Source: Streptomyces sp. XD-27 (lineage in GTDB: Bacteria > Actinomycetota > Actinomycetes > Streptomycetales > Streptomycetaceae). From it: a stretch of DNA of 64,000 bases. This document shows, one piece after another, positions 17,695 through 26,841 of this stretch. Both the position numbers and the translations under genes were made by a program. Location of the stretch: contig NZ_CP130713.1 of NCBI RefSeq assembly GCF_030553055.1, positions 558,001 to 622,000 on the forward strand, read 5' to 3'. Under the pieces are notes generated by a model. It had not been told where the DNA came from. It did not search any database and saw only the letters and a list, made by a program, of their open reading frames with translations. The number at the start of each line of letters is the position of its first letter. Positions within the stretch are counted from its first letter, which is position 1.

Positions 17695-18203
17695 CGCTGG
17701 ATCGCCCCCAGCACGATGCTGTACGCGAGCCCGGCCGCGATGATCAGCAGGCACAGGGTGAACATCGTCCTCATCGGCGGCCGCCACCCGCCCTTCACGG
17801 TGCACTGGTAGGGGCGGCCGGGGCGCGGGACGCACCCCGCCGCGACCACCTTCCAGCCCGCCCGGAAGCGCGAGAGGAACAGGGTGTCCGACGCGAGCAC
17901 CACACGGGCCTGCCGGCCGTGGACATCGACCTCGCGCACGGCACCCGCGGCGGGCAGCTCCTCCGCCAGGACCGCTTCGCGGCAGCGGGACTCGGCGGAC
18001 CGCGCCACCTCCTCGCGGGTCTCGGGGGCCAGGGCCGCGCAGGCGGCGGCGCCGTCCGCGGCCAGCAGCGCCCGCTCGAACCCGAGGGCGGCGGCGCGGG
18101 CGGCCGAACGCCGCTCGCCCAGGGTCGCGCAGCCGGCGCCGCCGACCAGCACGAGCGCGGCCAGCACGGACGCGGCGGCGACCCGCCGCCGGGGTTCTCG
18201 CAT
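17691..18203 (-). CDS. Putative lipoprotein with C-terminal membrane anchor
   Basis: 170 residues. Signal sequence with a lipobox-like site (ALVLVGGAGCATL, Cys near residue 25). Central alpha/beta region resembles small NTF2-like lipoproteins (ARAAALGFERALLAADGAAACAALAPETREEV...AGWKVVAAGCVP). A C-terminal hydrophobic helix (MFTLCLLIIAAGLAYSIVLGAIQ) follows, probably a membrane segment. ATG 18201-18203 has GGAGGG upstream; a further in-frame ATG at 18224 lacks such a site. It is translationally coupled to the DUF6766-like gene. Confidence 0.75.
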   Translation of the reverse strand: MREPRRRVAAASVLAALVLVGGAGCATLGERRSAARAAALGFERALLAADGAAACAALAPETREEVARSAESRCREAVLAEELPAAGAVREVDVHGRQARVVLASDTLFLSRFRAGWKVVAAGCVPRPGRPYQCTVKGGWRPPMRTMFTLCLLIIAAGLAYSIVLGAIQR

Positions 18204-18475
18204 GGCATCCCTCCGATGGCTCACCGCCCGAGGCAGCGCCGCGGAGTCAGCCGGATGCGGTGATCTTTCAGGATGGCTACGGTGGAGGTGATGGGTTGAT
18301 TGTCATGCTTCGTCCCGTTGGAGCGCGGCATTGACACGTGGCCCGTACACAACAGGTGCTTCGGACCGGAGGCACTCTCCGCGGGTCCGGTCGCACCCGG
18401 GACCGTCGCCTTGGGTCCCGGTCGCGCACGCTCCCGCTGGTGCTCCGCTCACCACCGATCCTGGAGCTCTCCGAC

Positions 18476-19282
18476 ATGAGCGTACGTACACAGGCCAGGC
18501 GTCCCTCGGCGCGGCATCCGCACGACGACGCCCCGGACACGGCGGAGATGTTCGAGAAGATCGCCGCGCTTCCGGACGGTCCGGAGAAGAACGCGCTCCG
18601 GCAGCAGGTGGTCAGCGCCTGGATGCCCATGGCCGACCGGCTGGCCCGGCAGTTCCGCAACCGCGGCGAGTCCCTGGAGGACCTCCAGCAGATCGCCGCG
18701 CTCGGGCTGGTCAAGGCCGTCGCCCGCTACGACCCCGCGCGCGGGAACACCTTCGCGAGCTTCGCCGTCCCCACGGTCGTCGGCGAGGTCAAGCGGCACT
18801 TCCGGGACCATATGTGGGGCACGCATGTGCCCCGCCGGGTCCAGGAGCTCCGCAACCAGGTGCGGGTCGCCGAACGGGAGCTGTCGTACTCGCTCGACCA
18901 GCGCGGCCCCAGCGTGCAGGAGATCGCCGCCTACGCCCACCTGAGCGACCAGGAGGTGCGGCTCGGCCTGGAGGCGATGAACAGCTACTCGCCGCTCTCC
19001 CTGGACGCCGAGCTGCCGGGCACCGAGGACGGCTACTCGCTGACCGAGACACTGGGCGACCTGGAACCGGGCTACGACTGGGTGGTGGACCGCGAGGCGC
19101 TCAAGCCCCAGCTGCGCAGCCTCCCCTACCGGGAGCGGCAGATCCTCTACCTCCGCTTCTTCCGCGGCATGTCGCAGAGCCGCATCGCCGAGGAGCTCGG
19201 GATCTCGCAGATGCACGTCTCCCGGCTCCTGAGCCGGACCTGTGCCACGCTGCGGGACCGCGTCATGGCCGACCCGGCCTGA
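18476..19282 (+). CDS. SigB/SigF/SigG-family RNA polymerase sigma factor
   Basis: 268 residues. Region 2 (ADRLARQFRNRGESLEDLQQIAALGLVKAVARYDPARGNTFASFAVPTVVGEVKRHFRDHMW), region 3 (VPRRVQELRNQV...) and region 4 with the helix-turn-helix SQSRIAEELGISQMHVSRLL are complete. This subfamily directs stress and development promoters in Streptomyces and is normally held by an anti-sigma factor in a partner-switching system; no anti-sigma or anti-anti-sigma gene is adjacent. ATG 18476 has GGAG about 13 bases upstream. The 272 bases upstream carry the promoter; no certain SigB-type self-promoter was recognised. Confidence 0.93.
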   Translation: MSVRTQARRPSARHPHDDAPDTAEMFEKIAALPDGPEKNALRQQVVSAWMPMADRLARQFRNRGESLEDLQQIAALGLVKAVARYDPARGNTFASFAVPTVVGEVKRHFRDHMWGTHVPRRVQELRNQVRVAERELSYSLDQRGPSVQEIAAYAHLSDQEVRLGLEAMNSYSPLSLDAELPGTEDGYSLTETLGDLEPGYDWVVDREALKPQLRSLPYRERQILYLRFFRGMSQSRIAEELGISQMHVSRLLSRTCATLRDRVMADPA

Positions 19283-19353
19283 CGCCGAACCGGCCTCATG
19301 AACCTCGACATGGACCTCGACGCCGAACCGGCCTTGTGGACCTCATGCGGCGG

Positions 19354-20418
19354 CTACCAGCCCGGCATGGCCTCCCACCCGCGGCCGCGACCGCGCAGCG
19401 GCGGCGTCGGCGCCCCCGCCCCCTCCCGGAGGCCGGTCAGCAGCTCCGCCAGCGCCTCGCGGGCGCTGTACCGGGGGTGCCAGCCCAGCACCTCGGCGGC
19501 GCGGCCGGTGTCCATCACCGGCAGCCGCAGGACCGTGCGCAGCAGGCCCGGTGTGGCGGGGACGGCGTGCAGCCGCCACAGCGCGGACAGGGCCGCGGTC
19601 GCGGCGGCGGCAGGCAGCCGCACCACCCGCGCCCGCAGCAGCTCGGCCAGGAGGCGGGCGTCCACGACCGGATCGGCGGCGAGGTTGAACGCCCCGCGTG
19701 CGGACCCGGTGACCGCCAGCCGGTAGGCCTCGGCCGCGTCGTCGGCGTGCAGCACCTGGAACCGCAGGCCCGGCAGGTCCGGGACCACCGGCACCAGCCC
19801 CGGGCGGACCAGCCGGCCCGGCACCAGCGGCCCGGCGAACAGCCGGCGCTGCTCGGCGGCCGCGGCCCGCTGGAAGATGAAGCCGGGTCGCATGCGCACC
19901 ACGCGCACGCCGGGGTGGCGCAACTCGAAGGCGTCCAGGACGCGCTCGACGTACGCCTTCTCGCGGGGGTACGCGGCCTCGGGCCAGCCGTGCGTCGGCC
20001 AGCTCTCGTCCACCGCCTGGTCCTTGGGGCCGGGCGAGTAGGCCCCGACGGACGAGGCGTACACGAGGGCGGGCACGCCCGCGGCCGCCACGGCGTCGAA
20101 GACGGCCAGGCTGCCGGTGACGTTCGTCCGCCAGGTCGTGGCCGGGTCGCGCGCGGGCTGGAACCGCCACGCCAGGTGGACGACCGCGTCCGCCCCCGCG
20201 AAGTGCCCGACGAGGTCCGCCTGGTCCGCCCCGATGTCCGCGCTCACCCAAGCGGTCTTCGGCGCGTCCCACAGCGGCTCCCGCCGGGCGATCCCCACGA
20301 TCGACCCGATCGCGGGATCCTCTCCCAACGAGCGCACCACCGCGGTGCCGACGTTGCCGGTGGCGCCGACGACCACGACGCGCGACGGCCCCGGCTCCTG
20401 CGGAGTGCGGCTCGTCAT
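19354..20418 (-). CDS. NAD-dependent epimerase/dehydratase family protein (extended SDR)
   Basis: 354 residues. Cofactor motif VVVVGATGNVGTAVVRSL, AVVHLAWRFQPARD, YASSVGAYSP and YPREKAYVERVL (Tyr-x3-Lys near residue 165) make a complete SDR. The C-terminus is a basic Gly-rich tail. Substrate unknown. Two copies of GACGCCGAACCGGCCT lie between its stop and the sigma factor stop (19282-19335). ATG 20416-20418. Confidence 0.85.
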   Translation of the reverse strand: MTSRTPQEPGPSRVVVVGATGNVGTAVVRSLGEDPAIGSIVGIARREPLWDAPKTAWVSADIGADQADLVGHFAGADAVVHLAWRFQPARDPATTWRTNVTGSLAVFDAVAAAGVPALVYASSVGAYSPGPKDQAVDESWPTHGWPEAAYPREKAYVERVLDAFELRHPGVRVVRMRPGFIFQRAAAAEQRRLFAGPLVPGRLVRPGLVPVVPDLPGLRFQVLHADDAAEAYRLAVTGSARGAFNLAADPVVDARLLAELLRARVVRLPAAAATAALSALWRLHAVPATPGLLRTVLRLPVMDTGRAAEVLGWHPRYSAREALAELLTGLREGAGAPTPPLRGRGRGWEAMPGW

Positions 20419-20650
20419 GTCTTCCTCCCTTCGCGGGTGGGCCTACCGGGGTACCCGAGATCCCCAGGGGCAAACCCGGTGGCCCGATCATGTGAACGGC
20501 GCCCGCCAAGCACCCCGAAAGAGTGAGTTAGTGCCGGTGTGACCTGGGAACCCGTACTCAGCGGCTGTGACGATCGTGGCCCGTACCCTCTGCCACCGCG
20601 GGGCGGAGGGCACGTCGGTGTGGGCGCGGAAGAGGAGCTGGGCGAGTCTC

Positions 20651-21439
20651 ATGTCGGCGGCGAGTGCGGCGAGAGCGACGAGAGAAGCAGTGGTGGGAGC
20701 GCCCTGCTGGGTGAGTCTGATGTCCCGGGACATGGAGACGATCCAGGAGTTCTACGGATCGGTCCTCGGCTGGACGTTCCGCTCCGGGGCGCCGGAGGAG
20801 GGCTTCTGCGTCGCGTTCGCCGACGGGGCGCCCGTGGCGGGGATCGGCGCGGTCGCGCACACGTACCAGATGGCGGTGTCCTGGACCCCGTACTTCGCCG
20901 TGGAGAACGCCGACGCGGCGGCCGCCCGGATCCGGGAGCGCAGCGCCACGGTCGCGGTCGGCCCGATCAACTTCGGCAAGGGCCGGGCGGCGCTCGCCGC
21001 GGACCCCGACGGCGCGGTGTTCGGGATCTGGCAGGGGCAGCTGCCGCACTGGTCGGTCGGGCGCGGCAGCGCGCCCGCCTGGCTGGAGCTGCGCACGCGC
21101 GACACCTTCGCCGCCGCCATCTTCTACGCGGGGGTGCTCAACTGGGCCTCGGAGGGCGAGGGCGGCTGCGACGTCGTCTACAAGGGCGACCAGGTGATCG
21201 TCCGGGCCGAGTCGGTGGAGGTCGCGGGGATCAGCGGCGGCGCCGTGGAGGCGGCGCCCGACCCGCATGTCCGCCCCCGCTGGCACGTGTACTTCAAGGT
21301 CGCCGACGTGGAGGAGGCGGTGCGCGCGGCGCGGGCCGCCGGGGGCACGGTGACGCAGTCGCCGCACGCCTCCCGGCTGGGCAAGGAGGCCACGCTGCGC
21401 GACCCGGACGGCGGGCTCTTCACGGTCCTGGCCACGTGA
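20651..21439 (+). CDS. VOC family protein, two tandem glyoxalase-like domains
   Basis: 262 residues. Two vicinal-oxygen-chelate modules: residues 20-130 (PCWVSLMSRDMETIQEFYGSVLGWTF ... LAADPDGAVFGIWQG) and 140-255 (APAWLELRTRDTFAAAIFYAGVLNWAS ... ATLRDPDGGLFTVLAT). The second lacks several metal ligands. ATG 20651 chosen over upstream in-frame codons, with GGAG upstream. The function could be thiol-dependent detoxification or antibiotic resistance; not specific. A paralogue lies at 62934. The stop lies inside a perfect 21-bp duplication. Confidence 0.8.
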   Translation: MSAASAARATREAVVGAPCWVSLMSRDMETIQEFYGSVLGWTFRSGAPEEGFCVAFADGAPVAGIGAVAHTYQMAVSWTPYFAVENADAAAARIRERSATVAVGPINFGKGRAALAADPDGAVFGIWQGQLPHWSVGRGSAPAWLELRTRDTFAAAIFYAGVLNWASEGEGGCDVVYKGDQVIVRAESVEVAGISGGAVEAAPDPHVRPRWHVYFKVADVEEAVRAARAAGGTVTQSPHASRLGKEATLRDPDGGLFTVLAT

Positions 21440-21472
21440 CGCCAGGGCCCCGCCACGTGACGCCAGGGCCCC
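21431..21472 (+). repeat. Perfect 21-bp tandem duplication over a stop codon
   Basis: GCCACGTGACGCCAGGGCCCC at 21431-21451 and again at 21452-21472. The VOC stop codon TGA (21437-21439) lies in the first unit. Confidence 0.9.
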
Positions 21473-21675
21473 AGGGCCGGGCCGTGACCTCAGGGCCCAC
21501 GGGCCGGACCCATGCCGGCTGCCAGGTCGCCGCCGTACCGGTCACGGCGGTGGCAGCAGCGGGCCGCAGTGGCCGAGGGCGATCGGCGATCGGCCGGCGT
21601 AAGAGACCGGCTGCTGCGCCTGTGGACGCGGCCCAGCCGGTGATCCGGCCGCCGCGTCGCGCGGAGCGGTACGGC

Positions 21676-22083
21676 TCAGCCGCCGTGCCGCTCCGTGAGG
21701 GCGTCCTCCAGCGAGCCCTGCGGCACCGTGCCGTCCGGGGTGAGCTTGTCCACCGCCTCCGGGAGCACCTCGGCCAGCTGGTCGGCGGCGGTCTCCGGGG
21801 AGATGCCCGCCTCCTCGGCGACGTACTCCAGCACCTGGTACGGCAGTCCCTGCGCGAGTTCCGGGCCGCTGATGGGGTCGTTGGCCCCCGTACTCACCCA
21901 GGAATCCGCCTGGTCACCGAGCCCGCCGTCCCGCAGCTGCTCCATCAGCCGGTCCAGCGCGTTCCCCCCGCTGCCGCTGCCGGCGCCGAGGGCACTGAGC
22001 AGCGACCCCATCAGATGCGCCGGGCCACCACGTCCGGCACCGAGCAGCCCGCCGAGCAGGGCTTCCAGGTCATTACCCGCCAT
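21676..22083 (-). CDS. YidB-like (DUF937) protein
   Basis: 135 residues. Gly/Leu-rich N-terminus (LEALLGGLLGAGRGG, LLSALGAG) followed by the YidB core LMEQLRDGGLGDQADSWVSTGANDPISGPELAQGLPYQVLEYVAEEAGISPETAADQLAEVLPEAVDKLTPDG. The family is of unknown function in cytoplasm. ATG 22081-22083 has GGAAGGG upstream; an upstream in-frame ATG is less likely. Confidence 0.88.
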   Translation of the reverse strand: MAGNDLEALLGGLLGAGRGGPAHLMGSLLSALGAGSGSGGNALDRLMEQLRDGGLGDQADSWVSTGANDPISGPELAQGLPYQVLEYVAEEAGISPETAADQLAEVLPEAVDKLTPDGTVPQGSLEDALTERHGG

Positions 22084-22163
22084 CGCTGCGCCCTTCCTTA
22101 CATGATGCAAAGCGGCATCGCCATGAATCTACCCAAACCAACAGGGAACGGCATGCCAGGGCG

Positions 22164-22598
22164 TCACCGGCCGGTGACCCGCCCCTCGGGCATCAGCTCC
22201 CGGATGTCGTGCGGCAGCGCGTGGTACAGCCGCTCGGACAGCTCGGGGCTCACCGCCGAGTCCAGCACCTCGAAGACGGCCGCGGCCTCCTCCAGCCCCC
22301 GCTCCTCCGATGTCCGCGCGCGCCACGCCACCCGCCCCGCGAACCCCGTCAGGTCGAACCGCTCACCGTGCTCGCGCCGATAGGCCCGCTCCTCCGGGGA
22401 GCCCTCGTGGGACAGCCCGGCCCGCCGCAGGGACACCGCCGCCTCGCCCGGGAGCTGCGCCGCCACATGGTCAGCCAGCCCGTCCGGGATCCGCTCGCCG
22501 AGGGTCTCCAGGACCGCCCGGAGGATCCGCTCCGCGGACTGCCGGTCGGGCAGCCCCGCCCGGTTCTGGACCAGACCTGTCAGTTCCTCGTAGCGCAT
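22164..22598 (-). CDS. DUF2267 domain protein
   Basis: 144 residues: YEELTGLVQNRAGLPDRQSAERILRAVLETLGERIPDGLADHVAAQLPGEAAVSL and AYRREHGERFDLTGFAGRVAWRART are the two halves of the DUF2267 helical fold. ATG 22596-22598 with GAGGGG upstream. It is followed by 80 bases to the YidB-like gene on the same strand, so they may be co-transcribed. Function unknown. Confidence 0.85.
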   Translation of the reverse strand: MRYEELTGLVQNRAGLPDRQSAERILRAVLETLGERIPDGLADHVAAQLPGEAAVSLRRAGLSHEGSPEERAYRREHGERFDLTGFAGRVAWRARTSEERGLEEAAAVFEVLDSAVSPELSERLYHALPHDIRELMPEGRVTGR

Positions 22599-22821
22599 GA
22601 TCAGCACCCCTCGGTCGGCGTCCCGGACCCTCGCCGACCGGGTTCCCGCAGGCCCTCGCGCCAATCACGCCACGAAGGGCGGGCCTGCCTGCGGGTGACG
22701 TGCCGCCACCACCGTTTCGGAAGCTCCCCTTCCGGATACCGGAGTCATGTCCGCACCCGGTGTGCGGACGTTGCCCGCGCCGACGGTCGCCCGGCCGGGC
22801 GAGGAGGCAGGTGAGGCAGGT

Positions 22822-23592
22822 ATGGAGACGTCCGACGCGGCGGACACGGCGGAGCACACGTCCCGGATCACGCTGTACGTGAACGGGGCCGCCCGTGACC
22901 TGGTGGTCGACCACCGCACCACCGTGCTGGACGTGCTGCGCGAGCGGCTGGATCTGACCGGCGCCAAGAAGGGCTGCGACCACGGGCAGTGCGGCGCCTG
23001 CACGGTGCTCGTGGACGAGCTGCGGATGAACAGCTGCCTGCTGCTGGCCGTGGCCCACGACGGCGCGCGGATCACCAGCGTCGAGGGCCTGTCGGACGGG
23101 TCGCGGCTGCATCCGCTCCAGGAGGCGTTCCTGGAGCGGGACGCCTTCCAGTGCGGCTACTGCACGCCCGGTCAGATCTGCTCCGCCGCCGGTGTGCTGG
23201 ACGAGCTGGCGGCCGGCCTGCCCAGCCTGGTGACCGACCGCGGCCACCCCGCCGGCGCGCCCGTGCCGCCCGAGGAGGCGGAGATCCGGGAGCGCATGAG
23301 CGGCAACCTCTGCCGGTGCGGCGCGTACGTGAACATCGTCGGCGCGGTGCGCGACGCCGCCGGCGCCGGAGCTGCCACCGGACGACAGAGAGCGGCGGCC
23401 GCCGGAGGAGCCACCGGACGGCAGGGAGCGGCCGCCGGAGGAGCCACCGGACGGCAGGGAGCGGCCGCCGGAGGAGCCACCGGACGGCAGGGAGCGGCCG
23501 CCGGAGGAGCCACCGGACGGCAGGGAGCGGCCGCCGGAGGAGCCACCGGACCGGGCGGGGCGGCCGGCGGCGCGGGGAGTGATACCCCGTGA
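22822..23592 (+). CDS. Aldehyde oxidoreductase / xanthine dehydrogenase-type [2Fe-2S] subunit (PaoA-like)
   Basis: About 256 residues from ATG 22822 (an ATG at 22747 in frame is less likely). Plant-type [2Fe-2S] cluster: CDHGQCGACTVL...C; second cluster CGYCTPGQICSA ... GNLCRCGAYVNI. This is the electron-transfer small subunit of a molybdenum hydroxylase. The last third is a GGATGRQGAAA repeat (33 bp unit) unrelated to the family. It is the first gene of a three-gene operon, overlapping the FAD subunit by 4 bases. Confidence 0.9.
   Translation: METSDAADTAEHTSRITLYVNGAARDLVVDHRTTVLDVLRERLDLTGAKKGCDHGQCGACTVLVDELRMNSCLLLAVAHDGARITSVEGLSDGSRLHPLQEAFLERDAFQCGYCTPGQICSAAGVLDELAAGLPSLVTDRGHPAGAPVPPEEAEIRERMSGNLCRCGAYVNIVGAVRDAAGAGAATGRQRAAAAGGATGRQGAAAGGATGRQGAAAGGATGRQGAAAGGATGRQGAAAGGATGPGGAAGGAGSDTP
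23371..23568 (+). repeat. Six 33-bp tandem repeats at the 3' end of the [2Fe-2S] subunit gene
   Basis: Four exact or nearly exact units (23404-23535) encode the 11-residue unit GGATGRQGAAA, flanked by a degenerate copy before (23371-23403) and after (23536-23568). The repeat stays in frame, adding a Gly/Ala/Arg/Gln-rich tail. Confidence 0.9.
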
Positions 23593-24683
23593 AGGCCTTC
23601 CGGTACGAGCGCGCGGCAGACCCCGAGGCGGCGGTGGCCGCCCTGCGCGCCTACCCCACGGCCCGCTATCTGGCCGGCGGCACCAACCTGGTGGACCTGA
23701 TGAAGCTCGGCGTGGAACGCCCCGAGCTGCTGATCGACGTCACCGGGCTGCCGTACGGCGGCGTGCGGCCCACGCCCGGCGGCGGGCTGCTCATCGGAGC
23801 CACCGTCACCAACAGCGAGTTGGCCGCCGACCCCGCGGTGCGCCTCCGCTACCCGCTGCTCTCCCAGGCGCTGCTGTCCGGCGCCTCCGGCCAGTTGCGC
23901 AACGCGGCCACCGTCGGCGGCAACCTGCTCCAGCGCACCCGCTGCCTGTACTTCCAGGACACCGGCAAGCCGTGCAACAAGCGCGCCCCCGGCACCGGGT
24001 GCCCGGCGCGGGAAGGCGTGCACCGCGACCTGGCCGTGCTCGGCGCCTCCGAGCACTGCGTGGCCACGCACCCGTCCGACATGGCCGTCGCGCTGGCCGC
24101 GCTGGACGCCGACGTCCACATCCTGGGACCCGACGGGCCGCGCACCGTGCCCCTCGACGAGCTGCACCGGCTGCCCGGCGACCGTCCGGACCGCGACACC
24201 GAGCTGGCCCACGGCGACCTCATCACCCACGTCGAGCTGCCCGAGGTGCCGGAGGCCGCGTACTCCGCCTTCCGCAAGGTCCGGGACCGGGCCTCGTTCT
24301 CGTTCGCGCTGGTCTCGGCCGCCGCCGCGCTGGAGGTCGCGGACGGCACCGTCCGCCGGGTGCGGCTCGCGTTCGGCGGGGTGGCGCACAAGCCGTGGCG
24401 GGCGCGGACCGCGGAGCGGCGGCTGCTGGGCGGCCCGGCCACCGAGCAGGCGTACGCCGCGGCCGTGGACGCCGAGCTGGCCCCGGCGGAGCCGCTGCGC
24501 GACAACGCGTTCAAACTGCCGCTGCTGCGCCATGTGGCGGTACGGACCCTCGCCGGGCTCACCACGGCGCAGGGCGACACGGACCGTACCGGGCAGGGCG
24601 ACACGGACCCTGCCACGCACGGCGGCGCGGACCCTACCGCGCAGGGCGACACGGACCGTACCCCTACCGAGGAGGGTCCATGA
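23589..24683 (+). CDS. Aldehyde oxidoreductase FAD subunit with extra iron-sulfur site (PaoB-like)
   Basis: 364 residues. FAD domain motifs ARYLAGGTNLVDLMKLG and NAATVGGNLLQRTRC, and the C-terminal CO-dehydrogenase flavoprotein domain (AYSAFRKVRDRASFSFALVSAAAALEV). Cys residues in CLYFQDTGKPCNKRAPGTGC match the [4Fe-4S] site of E. coli PaoB, which ordinary xanthine dehydrogenase FAD subunits lack. This favours a periplasmic-type aldehyde oxidoreductase. Eight-residue repeats end the protein (24564-24659). ATG 23589 overlaps the previous stop. Confidence 0.9.
   Translation: MKAFRYERAADPEAAVAALRAYPTARYLAGGTNLVDLMKLGVERPELLIDVTGLPYGGVRPTPGGGLLIGATVTNSELAADPAVRLRYPLLSQALLSGASGQLRNAATVGGNLLQRTRCLYFQDTGKPCNKRAPGTGCPAREGVHRDLAVLGASEHCVATHPSDMAVALAALDADVHILGPDGPRTVPLDELHRLPGDRPDRDTELAHGDLITHVELPEVPEAAYSAFRKVRDRASFSFALVSAAAALEVADGTVRRVRLAFGGVAHKPWRARTAERRLLGGPATEQAYAAAVDAELAPAEPLRDNAFKLPLLRHVAVRTLAGLTTAQGDTDRTGQGDTDPATHGGADPTAQGDTDRTPTEEGP
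24564..24659 (+). repeat. Four 24-bp tandem repeats at the 3' end of the FAD subunit gene
   Basis: Units encode TAQGDTDR, TGQGDTDP, ATHGGADP and TAQGDTDR. They lie after the conserved flavoprotein core, just before the stop. Confidence 0.8.
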
Positions 24684-26793
24684 GCCACGGCGGGACCGGG
24701 GAGCCGGTGGTCCGGCTGGAGGGCCGCGCGAAGGTGACCGGCGCCGCCCGGTACGCGGCCGAGCACCCCGTCGACGGCTGCGTCCACGCCTGGCCGGTGC
24801 CCGCGGCGATCGCCAAGGGGCAGATCACCGCGATCGACACCGGACGGGCCCTGGCCGAACCCGGCGCGCTGGCCGTGCTCACCCACGACAACGCGCCCCG
24901 GCTGGGCGGGGCCGACGACCCGACGCTGCTGGTGCTCCAGTCGCCGCGGGTGGCGCACCGCGGGCAGTTCGTCGCGCTCGCCGTCGCGGACACCGTGGAG
25001 GCGGCGCGGGCCACGGCCGAGGCGGTGCACGTGGAGTACGCGCAGGAGCCGCACGACGTCCGGTTCCACGCCGCCCATCCGGGCCTGTACGCGCCGGAGC
25101 ACGCCAACGGCGGCTTCCCCGCCGACCGGGAGCGCGGCGACTTCGACGCCGCCTACGCGGCCGCGCCGGTGCGGATCGACACCGTCTACCGCATCCCCGC
25201 CCTGCACAACCACCCGATCGAGCCGCATGCCGCGACCGCGGTGTGGGCGGGCGGGCGGCTGCGCGTGTACGACTCGAGCCAGGGCGCCACTCTGGTCCGC
25301 GACACCCTGGCCGGGCTGTTCGGCCTGGAACCGGAGCGGATCACGGTCGTGTCCGAGCACGTCGGCGGCGGGTTCGGCGGCAAGGGGACGCCGCGGCCGC
25401 ACGTGGTGCTGGCGGTGATGGCGGCCATGGCCACCGGCCGTCCGGTCAAACTGGCGCTGCCCCGGCCACAGATGGCGGCAGTGGTGGGCATCGGGCGGGC
25501 ACCGAGCAGCGGATGCGGATCGGCGCGGACGCCGACGGCCGGATCTCCGCGCTCGCGCACGAGGTGTTCACGTACAGCTCGACCGTACGGGAGTTCACCG
25601 AGCAGGCCGCGCTCCCCTCCAGGACGATGTACGTCAGCCCCAACAGCCGCACCACGCACCGGCTGACCAGGCTGGACGTGCCGACGCCGTCCTGGCTGCG
25701 GGCGCCCGGGGAGTGCCCGGGAATGTTCGCGCTGGAGTCGGCGATGGACGAGCTGGCCGTCGCCTGCGGGATCGACCCGGTGGAGCTGCGGCTGCGCAAC
25801 GACTCCCCGGTCGAGCCCGATTCGGGGCGGCGGTTCAGCAGCCGCGGGCTGGCCGACTGCCTGCGGGAGGGGGCGCGCCGCTTCGGCTGGGAGCACCGCG
25901 ATCCGCGCCCCGGCAGCCGCGCCGCGGGCCGGGTGCTGATCGGCACCGGTGTGGCGGCCTCCGGCTATCCGGCGGAGGTCGGCCCCTCGCACGCCGAGGC
26001 CCGCACCGCCGCCGGGGGCGGCTTCGAGGTCCGGGTCAACGCCACCGACATCGGCACCGGGGCGCGCACGGTGCTGGCGCAGATCGCCGCCGACGCCCTC
26101 GACGTCCCGGTGGACCTGGTGCGGATCGAGATCGGGTGCAGCGATCTGCCGCGGGCGCCGCTGGCGGGCGGCTCGGCCGGGACCGCGTCCTGGGGCTGGG
26201 CCGTGCACAAGGCGTGCCGCTCGCTGGCGCGCGCCGTGGCCGAACAGCGCGGCCCGCTGCCGGAGTCGGGGCTGTCGGTGCGGGTCGACACCGAGGACGA
26301 GGTGGCGGCCCTCTCGGAGGACGTCGCACGGCGGGCCTTCGGCGCGCAGTTCGCCGAGGTGGCGGTGGACATGGACACCGGGGAGACCCGGGTGCGGCGG
26401 CTGCTCGGGGTCTTCGCGATCGGCCGGGTCCTCAACCCGCGTACGGCCCGCTCCCAACTGGTCGGCGGCATGACGATGGGCCTGTCGATGGCCCTGATGG
26501 AGCACAGCACCATGGACCCGGCCTTCGGCGACCACGCCGAACGCGACCTGGCGTCGTACCACGTGGCCGTGAACGCGGACGCGCCCGACGTCCAGGCGTA
26601 CTGGGTCGAGGAGCGGGACTCCCTGCTCAATCCGATGGGTTCCAAGGGCATCGGCGAGATCGGCATCGTCGGCACGGCGGCCGCCGTCACCAACGCGGTC
26701 CGGCACGCGACCGGCGTACGCGTACGGGACCTGCCCGTCCGCCCGGAGTCGCTGCTGCCGGGCCTCGGTGAGTGGCAGACGGCCGGCGGCTAG
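24680..26793 (+). pseudogene. Molybdenum-binding subunit of aldehyde oxidoreductase (PaoC-like), frameshifted
   Basis: ATG 24680 overlaps the FAD subunit stop (ATGA). The first frame gives the N-terminal domain (VRLEGRAKVTGAARYAAEHP) and the Mo-pterin motif HVGGGFGGKG up to AAVVG near residue 270. The second frame carries RMRIGADADGRISALAHEV to the end, including RAPGECPGMFALESAMDELA and the active-site Glu in NPMGSKGIGEIGIVG. The break is a one-base deletion in GGG 25486-25488: adding one G gives VVGHRAGTEQRMRIG, as in the family. The repaired protein has 704 residues (PaoC about 730). Probably a sequencing error; if real the enzyme would be inactive. Confidence 0.88.
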
Positions 26794-26841
26794 GGCGGCA
26801 TCGCCACCGAGCCGGACGACGGCCTCGGCAGGGAACCGCGG

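Noticed and set aside
18204..18475. SigB-type autoregulatory promoter before the sigma gene
   Set aside because: GGCTAC at about 18274 resembles the -10, but no matching -35 at the right distance was found.
20488..20733. 81-codon minus-strand frame overlapping the VOC gene start
   Set aside because: It overlaps the VOC gene N-terminus and its promoter, with no recognisable domain.
22747..22821. Upstream start for the [2Fe-2S] subunit
   Set aside because: The ribosome site is too close (GGAGTC then ATG), and the extra 25 residues are not a Tat signal; ATG 22822 gives the usual N-terminus.
23371..23568. CRISPR-like array
   Set aside because: The repeats are contiguous without unique spacers and lie in a reading frame.
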